The position numbers and the translations under genes were made by a program. A DNA stretch of 6,664 nucleotides from assembly GCA_023659785.1 (NCBI GenBank), contig JAGXOR010000074.1:1-6664 (forward strand), read 5' to 3'. Source of the stretch: Methanomicrobia archaeon LH_S13. GTDB lineage: Archaea; Halobacteriota; Syntropharchaeia; Alkanophagales; Methanospirareceae. The notes beneath the pieces were generated by a model. The model made no database searches, was not told the origin of the DNA, and saw nothing but the letters and a program-made list of their open reading frames with translations. Shown here piece after piece: positions 1-6,501 of this stretch (positions are counted from its first letter, which is position 1; each line of letters opens with the position of its first letter).

Positions 1-1
1 C

Positions 2-187
2 AAGCCGGCTTTTAAAAGGAGCCGAAGCACATGTAGCCGATATCGTGAAGAAGAACGAGGAAAAGCAGTCCTGAAAGCCTTTGCGAAAGCAGAGGCGGAC
101 GGGATAGAGGGTGTTGGAATAGGGTTACACCCGGTGCGATGCGGATTTGATAGCATCATACGAAGAGGTTTGAAACAAAATGTTTAA
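2..187 (+). CDS. 3' end of an unidentified protein (partial)
   Basis: This frame is open from the left edge of the window to a TAA at 185-187, giving the last 61 residues of a protein whose start lies outside. I do not recognise it. The final 40 residues look like real protein: an Ala/Lys/Glu-rich helix, then the stretch GIEGVGIGLHPVRCGF, then a basic tail. The first 20 residues are Arg/Ser-rich and less convincing. Over about 3-82 another frame (LLKGAEAHVADIVKKNEE, ending at a TGA) reads more naturally, so a frameshift near 50-65 is possible. Its stop overlaps the start of the radical SAM gene by 8 nt, a typical translationally coupled operon arrangement, so it may be a functional partner of that enzyme. 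Coding in the second half is fairly likely; the function is unknown. Confidence 0.55.
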   Translation, partial: KPAFKRSRSTCSRYREEERGKAVLKAFAKAEADGIEGVGIGLHPVRCGFDSIIRRGLKQNV

Positions 188-1259
188 ATCTCATAACCTG
201 GAAACTAAAGATCTGAAAGTAGATTTGTTATGCCTGGGTGCGAGAACATCAGGTGTGGATAAAGGAAGAAAAGCGGGCGCGGGACCCGCTGCTGGTGGAA
301 TGTTCCTCTTCGGCAATACCGTAGCGAACGTTCCAACGCAGAGCTGGTTTGTTTCTACATCGCCTTATAGCGTTGATGCCGAAAATGGTAAATATGCAAT
401 CAAGAGTGACGGTGAGCAAATCACTGAGGTTCGTTTTCCATCAGCAAAGTTTCAAGCGTTAAAGACTAAAGATGGCATACCATACGATAAAATCGCACTT
501 CTGCACGGGGCGGACTGCTTAGCTACTACCACGATACAAACTTGCGTATATTGGAACACGCCAAAGCGGTGTAAGTTCTGCGCAATTGAACTGTCGTTGA
601 AGAATGGTGTGACAATAGCGAGAAAAACGCCGGAGCAACTTGCTGAAGTAGCACTCGCAGCGAAAAAATTGGACCTTGTAACGCATATTACACTTACCAC
701 AGGCACGACAGCTACTCCCGACAAAGGTATAAATTACCTTGCGGAAACTGCAAGAGCGATAAAAGAAGCAACAGGATTGCCCATCCACGCTCAATTCGAA
801 CCGCCGAAGGAGCTCAGCATGATAGACGTCCTTTACGATGTGGTGGATACCGTAGGCATCCATGTAGAGAGTTTTGATAGAGTAGTGCTGAAAGAAGTAG
901 CTCCATGTAAGGTGGAAATACCGTTTCAGCATTATGTGGATGCGTGGAAGCGAAGTGTAGATATTTTCGGCGATAGTCAGGTCAGCAGTTACGTAATTGC
1001 TGGACTGGGAGAGAGCGATGAATCTATTATAGGTGGTAGTAAGTTATTGGCAGAGCTGGGTGTTTATCCGTTCATCGTGCCTCTGCGTCCTATACCGGGG
1101 TCGCTGCTGGAAAACGAGAGACCACCAAGCCCGGATAGGATGAAGTACATATATGAGGAGGTGTCAGGGATATTACATGATAACGGTGTTAGTTGGAGGA
1201 AGAACAAAGCAGGATGTGTGCGCTGCCGGGCTTGTTCGGCGCTGCCGGATTTCGAATAA
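180..1259 (+). CDS. Radical SAM protein, MSMEG_0568-like
   Basis: This is a complete 359-residue radical SAM enzyme. The cluster motif is Cys122-X8-Cys131-X2-Cys134 (CVYWNTPKRCKFC), the long-spaced form rather than the classic CX3CX2C, with an aromatic residue before the last Cys as usual. An N-terminal extension carries a Gly/Ala-rich segment (GRKAGAGPAAGG, residues 29-40) and TSPYSV (60-65). The TIM-barrel core runs from about residue 110 to 330. The C-terminus has Cys346-X2-Cys349-X2-Cys352, which could bind an auxiliary iron-sulfur cluster. The Gly/Ala segment, the CX8CX2C motif and the Cys-rich tail together recall the MSMEG_0568 family of radical SAM proteins, whose reaction is not well established. 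An archaeal LipS-type lipoyl synthase subunit is an alternative that I cannot exclude by eye. ATG 180 is preceded by GAGG at 165-168 and lies inside the end of the upstream gene, which suggests translational coupling. The gene looks intact. Confidence 0.85.
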   Translation: MFKSHNLETKDLKVDLLCLGARTSGVDKGRKAGAGPAAGGMFLFGNTVANVPTQSWFVSTSPYSVDAENGKYAIKSDGEQITEVRFPSAKFQALKTKDGIPYDKIALLHGADCLATTTIQTCVYWNTPKRCKFCAIELSLKNGVTIARKTPEQLAEVALAAKKLDLVTHITLTTGTTATPDKGINYLAETARAIKEATGLPIHAQFEPPKELSMIDVLYDVVDTVGIHVESFDRVVLKEVAPCKVEIPFQHYVDAWKRSVDIFGDSQVSSYVIAGLGESDESIIGGSKLLAELGVYPFIVPLRPIPGSLLENERPPSPDRMKYIYEEVSGILHDNGVSWRKNKAGCVRCRACSALPDFE

Positions 1260-1317
1260 ACAAAGCTTTCTTCCACATGAAAGATATTTTAAGAAGGAGT
1301 ACATCTTAATTAAGAAT

Positions 1318-1695
1318 ATGAAGAGAGGTGCTAACGAATATAGGAACTACATAGATATTCTTGTAGGCTCGCTGAAGAAGTATTTAAAAGAATATTATGA
1401 ACTAAAAGAAAAGAAGCTTGGAACGCTGGTTAGTCCTGTTCCTCTCACACCTGACGAAATAAAAAAGAACCCCCCAATCTTATTGGATTTAGTTACCGAT
1501 GGAATGATTTTATACGACAAGAATAATTCCATGAGGGATTGGATAACCAATTTGAAAAAGAGACTTGAAGAGAAGGGTGCAAGGAAAATATTTTTGAGCA
1601 GTGGAAAATGGTATTGGGACTTAAAGAGACAAGACCGCTTCCAAACTGATTTGAAGAGAGAATTGAATTCATGGCGAGTGTTTCAAGCGACTTAG
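1318..1695 (+). pseudogene. MNT-type nucleotidyltransferase lacking its catalytic core
   Basis: This is a 125-residue reading frame from ATG 1318. Residues 35-103 match the C-terminal half of small archaeal nucleotidyltransferase-domain proteins, the usual partners of HEPN proteins in MNT/HEPN toxin-antitoxin pairs: a SPV-X2-TP turn, NPPILLDLVTDGMILYDK (51-68), a Lys/Glu-rich helix and the terminal KWYWDLK (97-103). Residues 7-30 resemble the leading helix of the family. What normally lies between them, the GSxxxG strand-turn and the DxD metal-binding pair, is absent, as if about 40-50 codons had been deleted in frame. The family is usually near 150-165 residues. The last 20 residues do not look like a family ending and may be out of frame. 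The only nearby ribosome-site-like GGAG (1296-1299) lies 18 nt from the ATG, rather far. No recognisable HEPN partner follows. It is probably inactive as a transferase. I am fairly sure of the family and less sure whether the protein is still made. Confidence 0.65.
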
Positions 1696-1826
1696 CAAGA
1701 AAAAGGGGTCCAGCATTTTTTGTATCTCTCTTCTCATGGCTGATTTCATCATGTCTGCCAGTTTATAGGAGGGTTTGACTATTTTTGTCCCAAGGCCAAA
1801 ATAAGTGAAAAGTTTAAACAGGTGGA

Positions 1827-1838
1827 TTTTTATTATAT
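1827..1838 (+). promoter_or_regulatory. Possible archaeal TATA element
   Basis: An AT-rich TTTTATTATATG stretch sits about 60 nt before ATG 1897, in the roughly 200-nt non-coding stretch between the nucleotidyltransferase relic and the surface-protein relic. If transcription starts about 25 nt downstream, near 1862, it would leave a short purine-rich leader containing GGGGG (1874-1880 region) and a GGAGGGG at 1899-1905. That geometry fits an archaeal promoter for the surface-protein gene. It was found by eye only. Nothing else coding or structured was seen between 1696 and 1896. Confidence 0.35.
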
Positions 1839-1958
1839 GCAAAATAAGTACACCCTTCATTAGTGAAGATGGAAAAGGGGGAAAAGTAAAAAGAGAATGG
1901 AGGGGAAAAAGGAAAAAATGAAGATAAAGATGAAAGGTAAAGCAATAATAAGGATTAG

Positions 1959-2183
1959 AAAATCCACGTTGGACCCGATGTTGACACCGGAAGTTATCTC
2001 GTTGTGGTGCTTACTAAAGGTCGTGATGGCAAATATGGAGGTGGAAATGATAACCTTACTGCGGCTCTCGCGAGTTATAACCTCGCAGGCAAGACACAGG
2101 CTCAGATTCTGGATATCTTAGAAGATGCAACGATTGGTGCCGCAGGAAGCGATGACCTTATGTGGACAGGCTACATAAATGTA
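1959..2183 (+). repeat. Surface-module repeat, copy A (5'-truncated)
   Basis: First copy of a diverged protein-level duplication. Its landmarks are KIHVGPDVDTGSYLVV, a KGRDGKYG turn, a helix with KTQAQILDILEDATI, and the closing GSDDLMWTGYINV. The front half of the beta-sandwich that precedes copy B is missing here, which locates the deletion to the 5' side of 1959. Confidence 0.7.
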
Positions 2184-2438
2184 ATTCCACGTCCATACTT
2201 AAATGCGAGCATTTCAAAAAGCACTGTTTCTCCTGGCGACAATTTTGAGGTTTATGGCAATGCATCTTCGGATTATGTCGAAATCGTAGCAATATCGCCA
2301 AGAGGAGGAAACGGGGCTGGAATGGAGGGGTTATATGGCGTCTCGATATATACGGTTCCTATTTATATTTCAGCCAATGCTCTTTCAAACAATGAAGTTG
2401 GAATGGAAGAGGGGCATCCAAGCAACAGCTTCTACAAG

Positions 2439-2693
2439 AAGATAAAAGTGGACGGTGTAGCAGATGCAGGAAATTACACGCTACTTGTGCTTTCCCGGGA
2501 GATGGATGACGTTTACGGTAATTCCTCATATAAATACATTGATAGTATCCTTGACCTAGACGGTGCAGGACCCGAATTGGGAGCGATAGATGTGTCGAAC
2601 AAGACGAAAGCAGAAATCATCAGAACAATTGAGAATGCTACGATTAATCAGGTTGGGACTGATGACTTATTATGGACGGGGCATCTCACAGTA
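2439..2693 (+). repeat. Surface-module repeat, copy B
   Basis: Second copy, aligned with copy A: KIKVDGVADAGNYTLL, REMDDVYG, KTKAEIIRTIENATI and GTDDLLWTGHLTV. It carries an insertion of about 15 residues before the helix compared with copy A. Similarity is clear in protein but modest in DNA, so the duplication is old and was inherited from the intact ancestor. Confidence 0.7.
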
Positions 2694-3165
2694 TTTCAGC
2701 CAGATGTATACGTTGATGATGATTTTGAGGATGATCCCGCAAATCACAGATGGAATACAATTCAGGAAGGTGTAAATAATGCGAATGAAGGAGATGTGGT
2801 TTATGTTTATGCTGGCGATTATAATGAGAACGTCATCGTGAACAAATCAATAACGCTTCAAGAAGAAGATAGAGATAACACCATCATTGATGGTAATAGA
2901 AATGGTGATGTTGTTAATGTGACTGCAGATAATTGTATGATTGATGAATTCACAATGCAAAATGGTAATTATGGCATCAAGATATTCAAATCAAGTAATA
3001 ATACTGTTACGGGCAACAACGCATCTTCAAACAACTTTGATGGCGTAGACCTACAATGGTCCAACAACAATACCATTACAAACAATATCGCATACTATAA
3101 CAGTATCGGAATCCATTCATGCCACTCGAACAATAACATAATTTCGAACAATATACTAAATTTAA

Positions 3166-3348
3166 CTTTATAATAGAAGTGAGTGGTATCATTATGTTTC
3201 ACCCAATCTCGTGAATGTGACCACAACCACAACAAAGCCGCATAATGTGCCTGTTTACAGTCCTCCACCAAAAACAATTACAGGCATATTCTTGGGAGGT
3301 AAAGGTTGGGATTTCAGGGGAAGGATAGATAATGCGAAGTTACGTTGA
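3166..3348 (+). pseudogene. Thr/Pro-rich surface-protein linker fragment
   Basis: After the beta-helix frame stops, a different frame is open from 3166 to a TGA at 3346. It has no start codon of its own. It encodes SEWYHYVSPNLVNV, five threonines in a row, PHNVPVYSPPPKTITG and FLGGKGWDFRGRID. The Thr run and Pro-rich stretch are typical of extended linkers in exported archaeal proteins. The preceding frame could pass into this one through a single indel near 3166, so it may be the next part of the same ancestral protein. I do not recognise the GGKGWDFRGRID segment as a named domain. It is best read as a relic. Confidence 0.45.
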
Positions 3349-3623
3349 GAATGTGGACGTGAACAAGCATTTGACGATTCAGTCTGAGAATGGGTCTGCT
3401 TCAACGATTGTTCAGGCGGCAAATCCAGATGACCACGTATTTGAAATAACTACGGATTCTGTAAACATCAGTGGATTCGCAATAACGGGAACAGCAGAAA
3501 CCTGGGGTGGAATTTACCATGCTGGGATACCGTTGCAACATCTCAAACAACATTATTTCAAATAATACAGAAGGTATCTGGCTTTACTACTCAAATAAAA
3601 ACACCATAGAAAAGAACAAATGA
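3332..3623 (+). pseudogene. Second NosD/PbH1 beta-helix fragment, frameshifted
   Basis: From ATG 3332 the frame encodes SYVENVDVNKHLTIQSENGS, ASTIVQAANPDDHVFEI and VNISGFAITGT, a typical opening of a NosD-like beta-helix. The usual lead-in (a GDTIYVYNGT-type strand) is missing, so the ATG is not a natural start. Near 3515-3525 the sense passes to another frame: GGIYH is followed, one base shifted, by LGYRCNISNNIISNNTEGIW and LYYSNKNTIEKNK, ending at TGA 3621. The original frame instead yields a nonsense tail to its TAA at 3563-3565. A single net +1 base explains the break. The beta-helix domain is confident; a functional product is unlikely. Confidence 0.65.
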
Positions 3624-3783
3624 AGAATATAAATACACCATAAAAACCGGCTCGTATCCGCGGGTCATTCACAATCAAACACATACAACTTTAGACTGCT
3701 CTTTTATCAATTGTACAGAGTTCACGGATACTAACGGAAAGATACATGATAATTGGATTCCTGCAATTAAGTTATTTAAGTGA
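3610..3783 (+). pseudogene. S-layer-like surface domain fragment
   Basis: A frame open from after a TAG (3607-3609) to TGA 3781 encodes NEEYKYTIKTGSYPRVIHNQ, then CSFINCTEFTDTNGKIHDNW and IPAIKLFK. The TGSYPRxIHN, INCTEFTDxNGK and HDxWIPAIKL pattern resembles segments I associate with secreted S-layer-type proteins of methanogenic archaea; this is recalled similarity, not a search result. There is no start codon or ribosome site, and the preceding beta-helix frame runs into it only by another frameshift around 3607-3623. It is probably the C-terminal debris of the same surface-protein gene. Confidence 0.5.
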
Positions 3784-3822
3784 AGCGTTCTTTTAGAAAA
3801 AGGTAGAGAGGAAAAAGAAAAG

Positions 3823-3951
3823 ATGGTGAAAAAGAAAAGGGTAAACAGGAAGAAGAGAGAAAGTAGTGGGAGATGGCAGAGAGCGATATTAGGTATTTTA
3901 ATGGCGCTGATAATGATTGGTTCGGTGATTGCGATATTGTTTCAGTTCTGA
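3823..3951 (+). CDS. Small single-span membrane protein, 42 residues
   Basis: ATG 3823 to TGA 3949 encodes 42 residues. There is a very basic head (MVKKKRVNRKKRES, residues 1-14), a short GRWQRA bridge, and one hydrophobic helix of about 20 residues (22-40, ILGILMALIMIGSVIAILF) that ends two residues before the C-terminus. By the positive-inside rule the basic head should be cytoplasmic, giving a tail-end anchored peptide. A purine-rich GAGAGG (3806-3811) lies 11 nt upstream of the ATG. The frame is clean and compositionally unlike the surrounding debris. Its function is unknown. It could be a genuine small membrane protein or the preserved 5' end (signal-anchor) of a deleted larger gene. It ends 12 nt before the convergent valS stop. 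Confidence 0.55.
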   Translation: MVKKKRVNRKKRESSGRWQRAILGILMALIMIGSVIAILFQF

Positions 3952-3963
3952 AGCTTCAGCGGA

Positions 3964-6474
3964 TTACCTAATTATCCCCACTTTCGTGCCATCAATATCA
4001 AGAACGTCCCCCTCACTTTTAATTTCACCCTCTAAAATACTTTTGCATAACTCCACCTTCGTTGCCGTTGCATTCTCTATATCCTCAGTATCAAAACCTT
4101 TTGTATCCACATCTACTTCTACATCTACATCTACTGTAGCCCTATATATCTCTATTTTACCCAGGGGTGCATTTAGCGTAATACCGCGTTCGGATTTATA
4201 TCTTCTGATAGCGTGAACAATAGCGGCGATTGAGTCCCCCTCCTTCTCCGCTTCTGTGTCAATTATATCTCGCTTTACCTCCGGCCATTTCTCTTCATGC
4301 ACACTCTTCCCCTTCTCCCCCTCCTCTTTCCCCGCGTTCGAGATGTATGAATGCATTTCTTCGGCATAAAAAGGAATGAAAGGCGCAAGAAGAAGAGAAA
4401 GCGTTTTCATCGCTTCGTGTAACGCATACGTAGCTGACTCTTTTCCTTCATCTCCTGACCTTGACCGCCCATACAACCTCGACTTCACCAGTTCAATGTA
4501 ATCATCTGCAAACACGTTCCATGCAAAAGCCCTGACGCTTTTCATCGCCTCGTCAAACTTGAAGTTTTCCATCGAATCAGTCACCGATAGGATGAGTTTA
4601 TTCAGTTTTGAGAGCAACCATTTATCAACAACTCTTAGATTCTTTTTTTCTTTGGTAACGCTTTCTTTTTTAAAGAGAGGTTTATAATCAGATAAGTGAA
4701 TCATGGAGAATCTGAGAACGCTCCACAGTTTCTGCATGAATTTACTCGCGGCTACTATATCCTTCCACTGGAATTGCACGTCTGAGCCTACGGCGCCGCC
4801 AATTGCTGCCCACTGCCTGAATACATCAGCACCATGCTTTTGAATCACGTAATCCGGTGAAATGGTATTATTTCTTGATTTGCTCATTTTATAACCATCC
4901 TCACCCAATACCATCCCGTTTATCAAGATAGTGCGCCAGGGTATTTTTTTGGTAAGAGCGATGGACCGAAGGATGGAGTAGAAAGCCCATGTTCTTATGA
5001 TGTCATGCCCTTGCGGTCTTAATTCCACGGGAAATTCAATTCCTGAGCCCTCCCCTGCGTTTAAGTCCCAGTCAGCAGCCCAAAGTGCAGTTAGCGAGGA
5101 GTCCATCCATGTATCCAACACATCTTTCTCGCCTTCGAATTCGGTACCGCCACAATTAACACAAGGCGTATTCGGGCTTGTCCTCACTGGGTCTACGGGT
5201 ATTTCCCCTTTGGAAGCTACCTTCACGGCACCGCATCTCCTGCAATACCAAAGCGGGATAGGCACGCTGAAAATCCTCTGCCGGGATATACACCAGTCCC
5301 AATCCATGGATTCAACCCAATTTTCCAATTGAATGCGAAAATGCTCCGGATACCATTTTATTTCCCTCGCTGCATTTATTACCTCTTCCTTATTTACTCG
5401 CACAAACCATTGCCGTGTGGAAACGATTTCAATTGGCGTTTTACATCTCCAGCAAATACCCACATTTTGTTTTATTCTTTCACGTCTCTTAAGCAACTTT
5501 TTTGCATTCAAATCCTCTATTATCTTCTGTTTACAGTCTTCTACGCTCAGTCCTTCATATCCCCCTGCTGCTTCAGTCATCCGCCCTCTTTCGTCTATTG
5601 AAGCTCTTAGAGGTAAATTATGCAATTTCCACCATCTCACGTCTTGTCGATCTCCAAACGTGCATATCATCACTACTCCGGTTCCAAACTCGGGGTCAAC
5701 GCTTTCATCTCCATATACTTTCACGAGATGCTCAAATATCGGCACTTTTAGCTCTTTACCCACGACGGTCTTGTAGCGGTCGTCGTCAGGATGCACAGCC
5801 ACGGCAACACAACTCGCAAGCAGTTCTGGTCTCGTAGTCGCAACCTCTACATACTCCGCTTCTTTTTCTGTATCGACCTTCCTGAATAGTATATAATTTA
5901 AGTAGGCACCTCTATCTTCGTATTCTACCTCGGCAAAGGCGATTGCGGTCTCACATCTGGGGCACCAGTTCACTGGATGTTCTACCTGGTATATCAATCC
6001 ATCATGATACATTTTTAAAAATGAAAGTTGAGTATATCTTTTGTAACGATCATCCATCGTAACATACTCTTTGCTCCAATCTATGGACATACCAAGCCGT
6101 CTCAACATTCTCTTCATTTGCTCTATGTTTTCCGAGGTAAGCTGTCTGCAAAGCACCCTGAAATCTTGCTTGCTTATCTGATGCCTTGATATGTCGTGTA
6201 TCTCTTCTACTTTTACCTCTGTCGGCAGTCCATGACAGTCCCATCCCTGAGGGAACATCACGTCATAGCCTCGCATTCGCTTGTAACGTGCGATAAAATC
6301 AATGTAGCACCAGTTTAATGCATTACCTATGTGAAAATCCCCGGTAGGATAAGGTGGTGGCGTATCTATGACATAAGGCAGCTTCTCCGAAGACGCCTCG
6401 AAATAGTATATCGAATCGTTCCAGGTCTCCATCCACTTCCTTTCTATTATCTCTGGTTTGTGTTTCTTTTCCAT
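3964..6474 (-). CDS. valS: Valyl-tRNA synthetase
   Basis: This class I synthetase charges tRNA-Val with valine in the cytoplasm. It is complete at 836 residues, the normal size for the archaeal form, which lacks the long C-terminal coiled coil of bacterial ValS. The HIGH signature is PPPYPTGDFHIGN with HIGN at 48-51. The CP1 editing domain, which removes mischarged threonine, is marked by TTRPELLASC from 213. GHDIIRTW is at 489-496 and KMSKS at 529-533. Cys pairs at 171/174, 341/344, 411/414 and 438/441 form probable zinc knuckles. The anticodon-binding helical domain follows from about 600. ATG 6474 is chosen because GAGGAG (6479-6484) lies directly upstream and the first residues match a normal ValS start. 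Odd point: near the C-terminus is an alternating acidic run, VDVDVEVDVD, encoded by a near-perfect hexamer repeat. The gene is alone on its strand here, with a TnpB relic immediately upstream. Confidence 0.97.
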   Translation of the reverse strand: MEKKHKPEIIERKWMETWNDSIYYFEASSEKLPYVIDTPPPYPTGDFHIGNALNWCYIDFIARYKRMRGYDVMFPQGWDCHGLPTEVKVEEIHDISRHQISKQDFRVLCRQLTSENIEQMKRMLRRLGMSIDWSKEYVTMDDRYKRYTQLSFLKMYHDGLIYQVEHPVNWCPRCETAIAFAEVEYEDRGAYLNYILFRKVDTEKEAEYVEVATTRPELLASCVAVAVHPDDDRYKTVVGKELKVPIFEHLVKVYGDESVDPEFGTGVVMICTFGDRQDVRWWKLHNLPLRASIDERGRMTEAAGGYEGLSVEDCKQKIIEDLNAKKLLKRRERIKQNVGICWRCKTPIEIVSTRQWFVRVNKEEVINAAREIKWYPEHFRIQLENWVESMDWDWCISRQRIFSVPIPLWYCRRCGAVKVASKGEIPVDPVRTSPNTPCVNCGGTEFEGEKDVLDTWMDSSLTALWAADWDLNAGEGSGIEFPVELRPQGHDIIRTWAFYSILRSIALTKKIPWRTILINGMVLGEDGYKMSKSRNNTISPDYVIQKHGADVFRQWAAIGGAVGSDVQFQWKDIVAASKFMQKLWSVLRFSMIHLSDYKPLFKKESVTKEKKNLRVVDKWLLSKLNKLILSVTDSMENFKFDEAMKSVRAFAWNVFADDYIELVKSRLYGRSRSGDEGKESATYALHEAMKTLSLLLAPFIPFYAEEMHSYISNAGKEEGEKGKSVHEEKWPEVKRDIIDTEAEKEGDSIAAIVHAIRRYKSERGITLNAPLGKIEIYRATVDVDVEVDVDTKGFDTEDIENATATKVELCKSILEGEIKSEGDVLDIDGTKVGIIR
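4105..4138 (-). repeat. Hexanucleotide microsatellite inside valS
   Basis: About five imperfect copies of a six-base unit (GTAGAT and close variants on the coding strand) encode alternating Val-Asp residues in the C-terminal domain of ValS. Because the unit is a multiple of three, slippage would change the protein by two residues at a time without breaking the frame. Confidence 0.6.
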
Positions 6475-6478
6475 TCCT

Positions 6479-6484
6479 CTCCTC
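6479..6484 (-). promoter_or_regulatory. Shine-Dalgarno site of valS
   Basis: GAGGAG on the minus strand, followed by AGGA directly abutting the ATG. It decides the valS start at 6474. Further upstream the minus strand has only weak AT-rich runs (around 6490-6505), so I do not place a promoter. Confidence 0.6.
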
Positions 6485-6501
6485 TTTTTGATTCCCTTTT
6501 A

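Larger units (their letters stand above)
1897..3173 (+). pseudogene. Surface protein: duplicated beta-sandwich module plus NosD-like beta-helix, 5' part broken
   Basis: The start (ATG 1897, 1918 or 1930; GGAGGGG at 1899-1905 favours 1918 or 1930) encodes MKIKMKGKAIIRI, resembling the beginning of a signal peptide. It continues out of frame. The main frame is open from 1959, directly after a TAG at 1956-1958, and its first residues (KIHVGPDVDTGSYLVVVL) are the middle of a beta-sandwich module, so the rest of the signal peptide and half a module seem to be lost. The main frame has no ATG near its beginning, and GTG 2004 would be an artificial start. Numbering residues from 2004, there is a GSDDLMWTGY module end (48-57), a complete beta-sandwich module (about 65-163) with a second GTDDLLWTGH (218-227), then from about 236 a NosD/PbH1 right-handed beta-helix with repeated NNTI/SNN turns. 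It stops abruptly after four or five coils at the TAA at 3171. The intact parent would be an exported cell-surface protein. Many NxS/NxT sites could be glycosylated. The domain identity is good; exact function is unknown. Confidence 0.7.

Noticed and set aside
452..932. Minus-strand open frames opposite the radical SAM gene
   Set aside because: They are shadows of a well-supported coding region with Cys and Ser-rich nonsense composition.
1671..1778. Short plus-strand frame starting MASVSSDLARKR, considered as a HEPN partner of the nucleotidyltransferase
   Set aside because: Only 35 residues, no HEPN motif (RxxxxH), and the second half is unlike any HEPN helix. At most it is the first few codons of a lost partner.
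1669..1860. Minus-strand reading frame of 63 residues in the spacer before the surface-protein relic
   Set aside because: There is no ribosome-site-like sequence before its ATG, no recognisable motif, and it overlaps the end of the nucleotidyltransferase relic. A decayed gene cannot be excluded, but there is no support.
3948..3959. CTGAAGCTTCAG considered as an intrinsic terminator
   Set aside because: The palindrome has no loop and no T-run follows on either strand, so it does not meet terminator criteria.
4095..4140. Tandem hexamers considered as a CRISPR or regulatory repeat
   Set aside because: The unit is only six bases, imperfect, and lies inside the valS frame encoding Val-Asp; there are no spacers.
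5329..5837. Several long open frames on the plus strand opposite valS
   Set aside because: They are antisense to strongly conserved ValS coding sequence, overlap one another and contain no domain signature.
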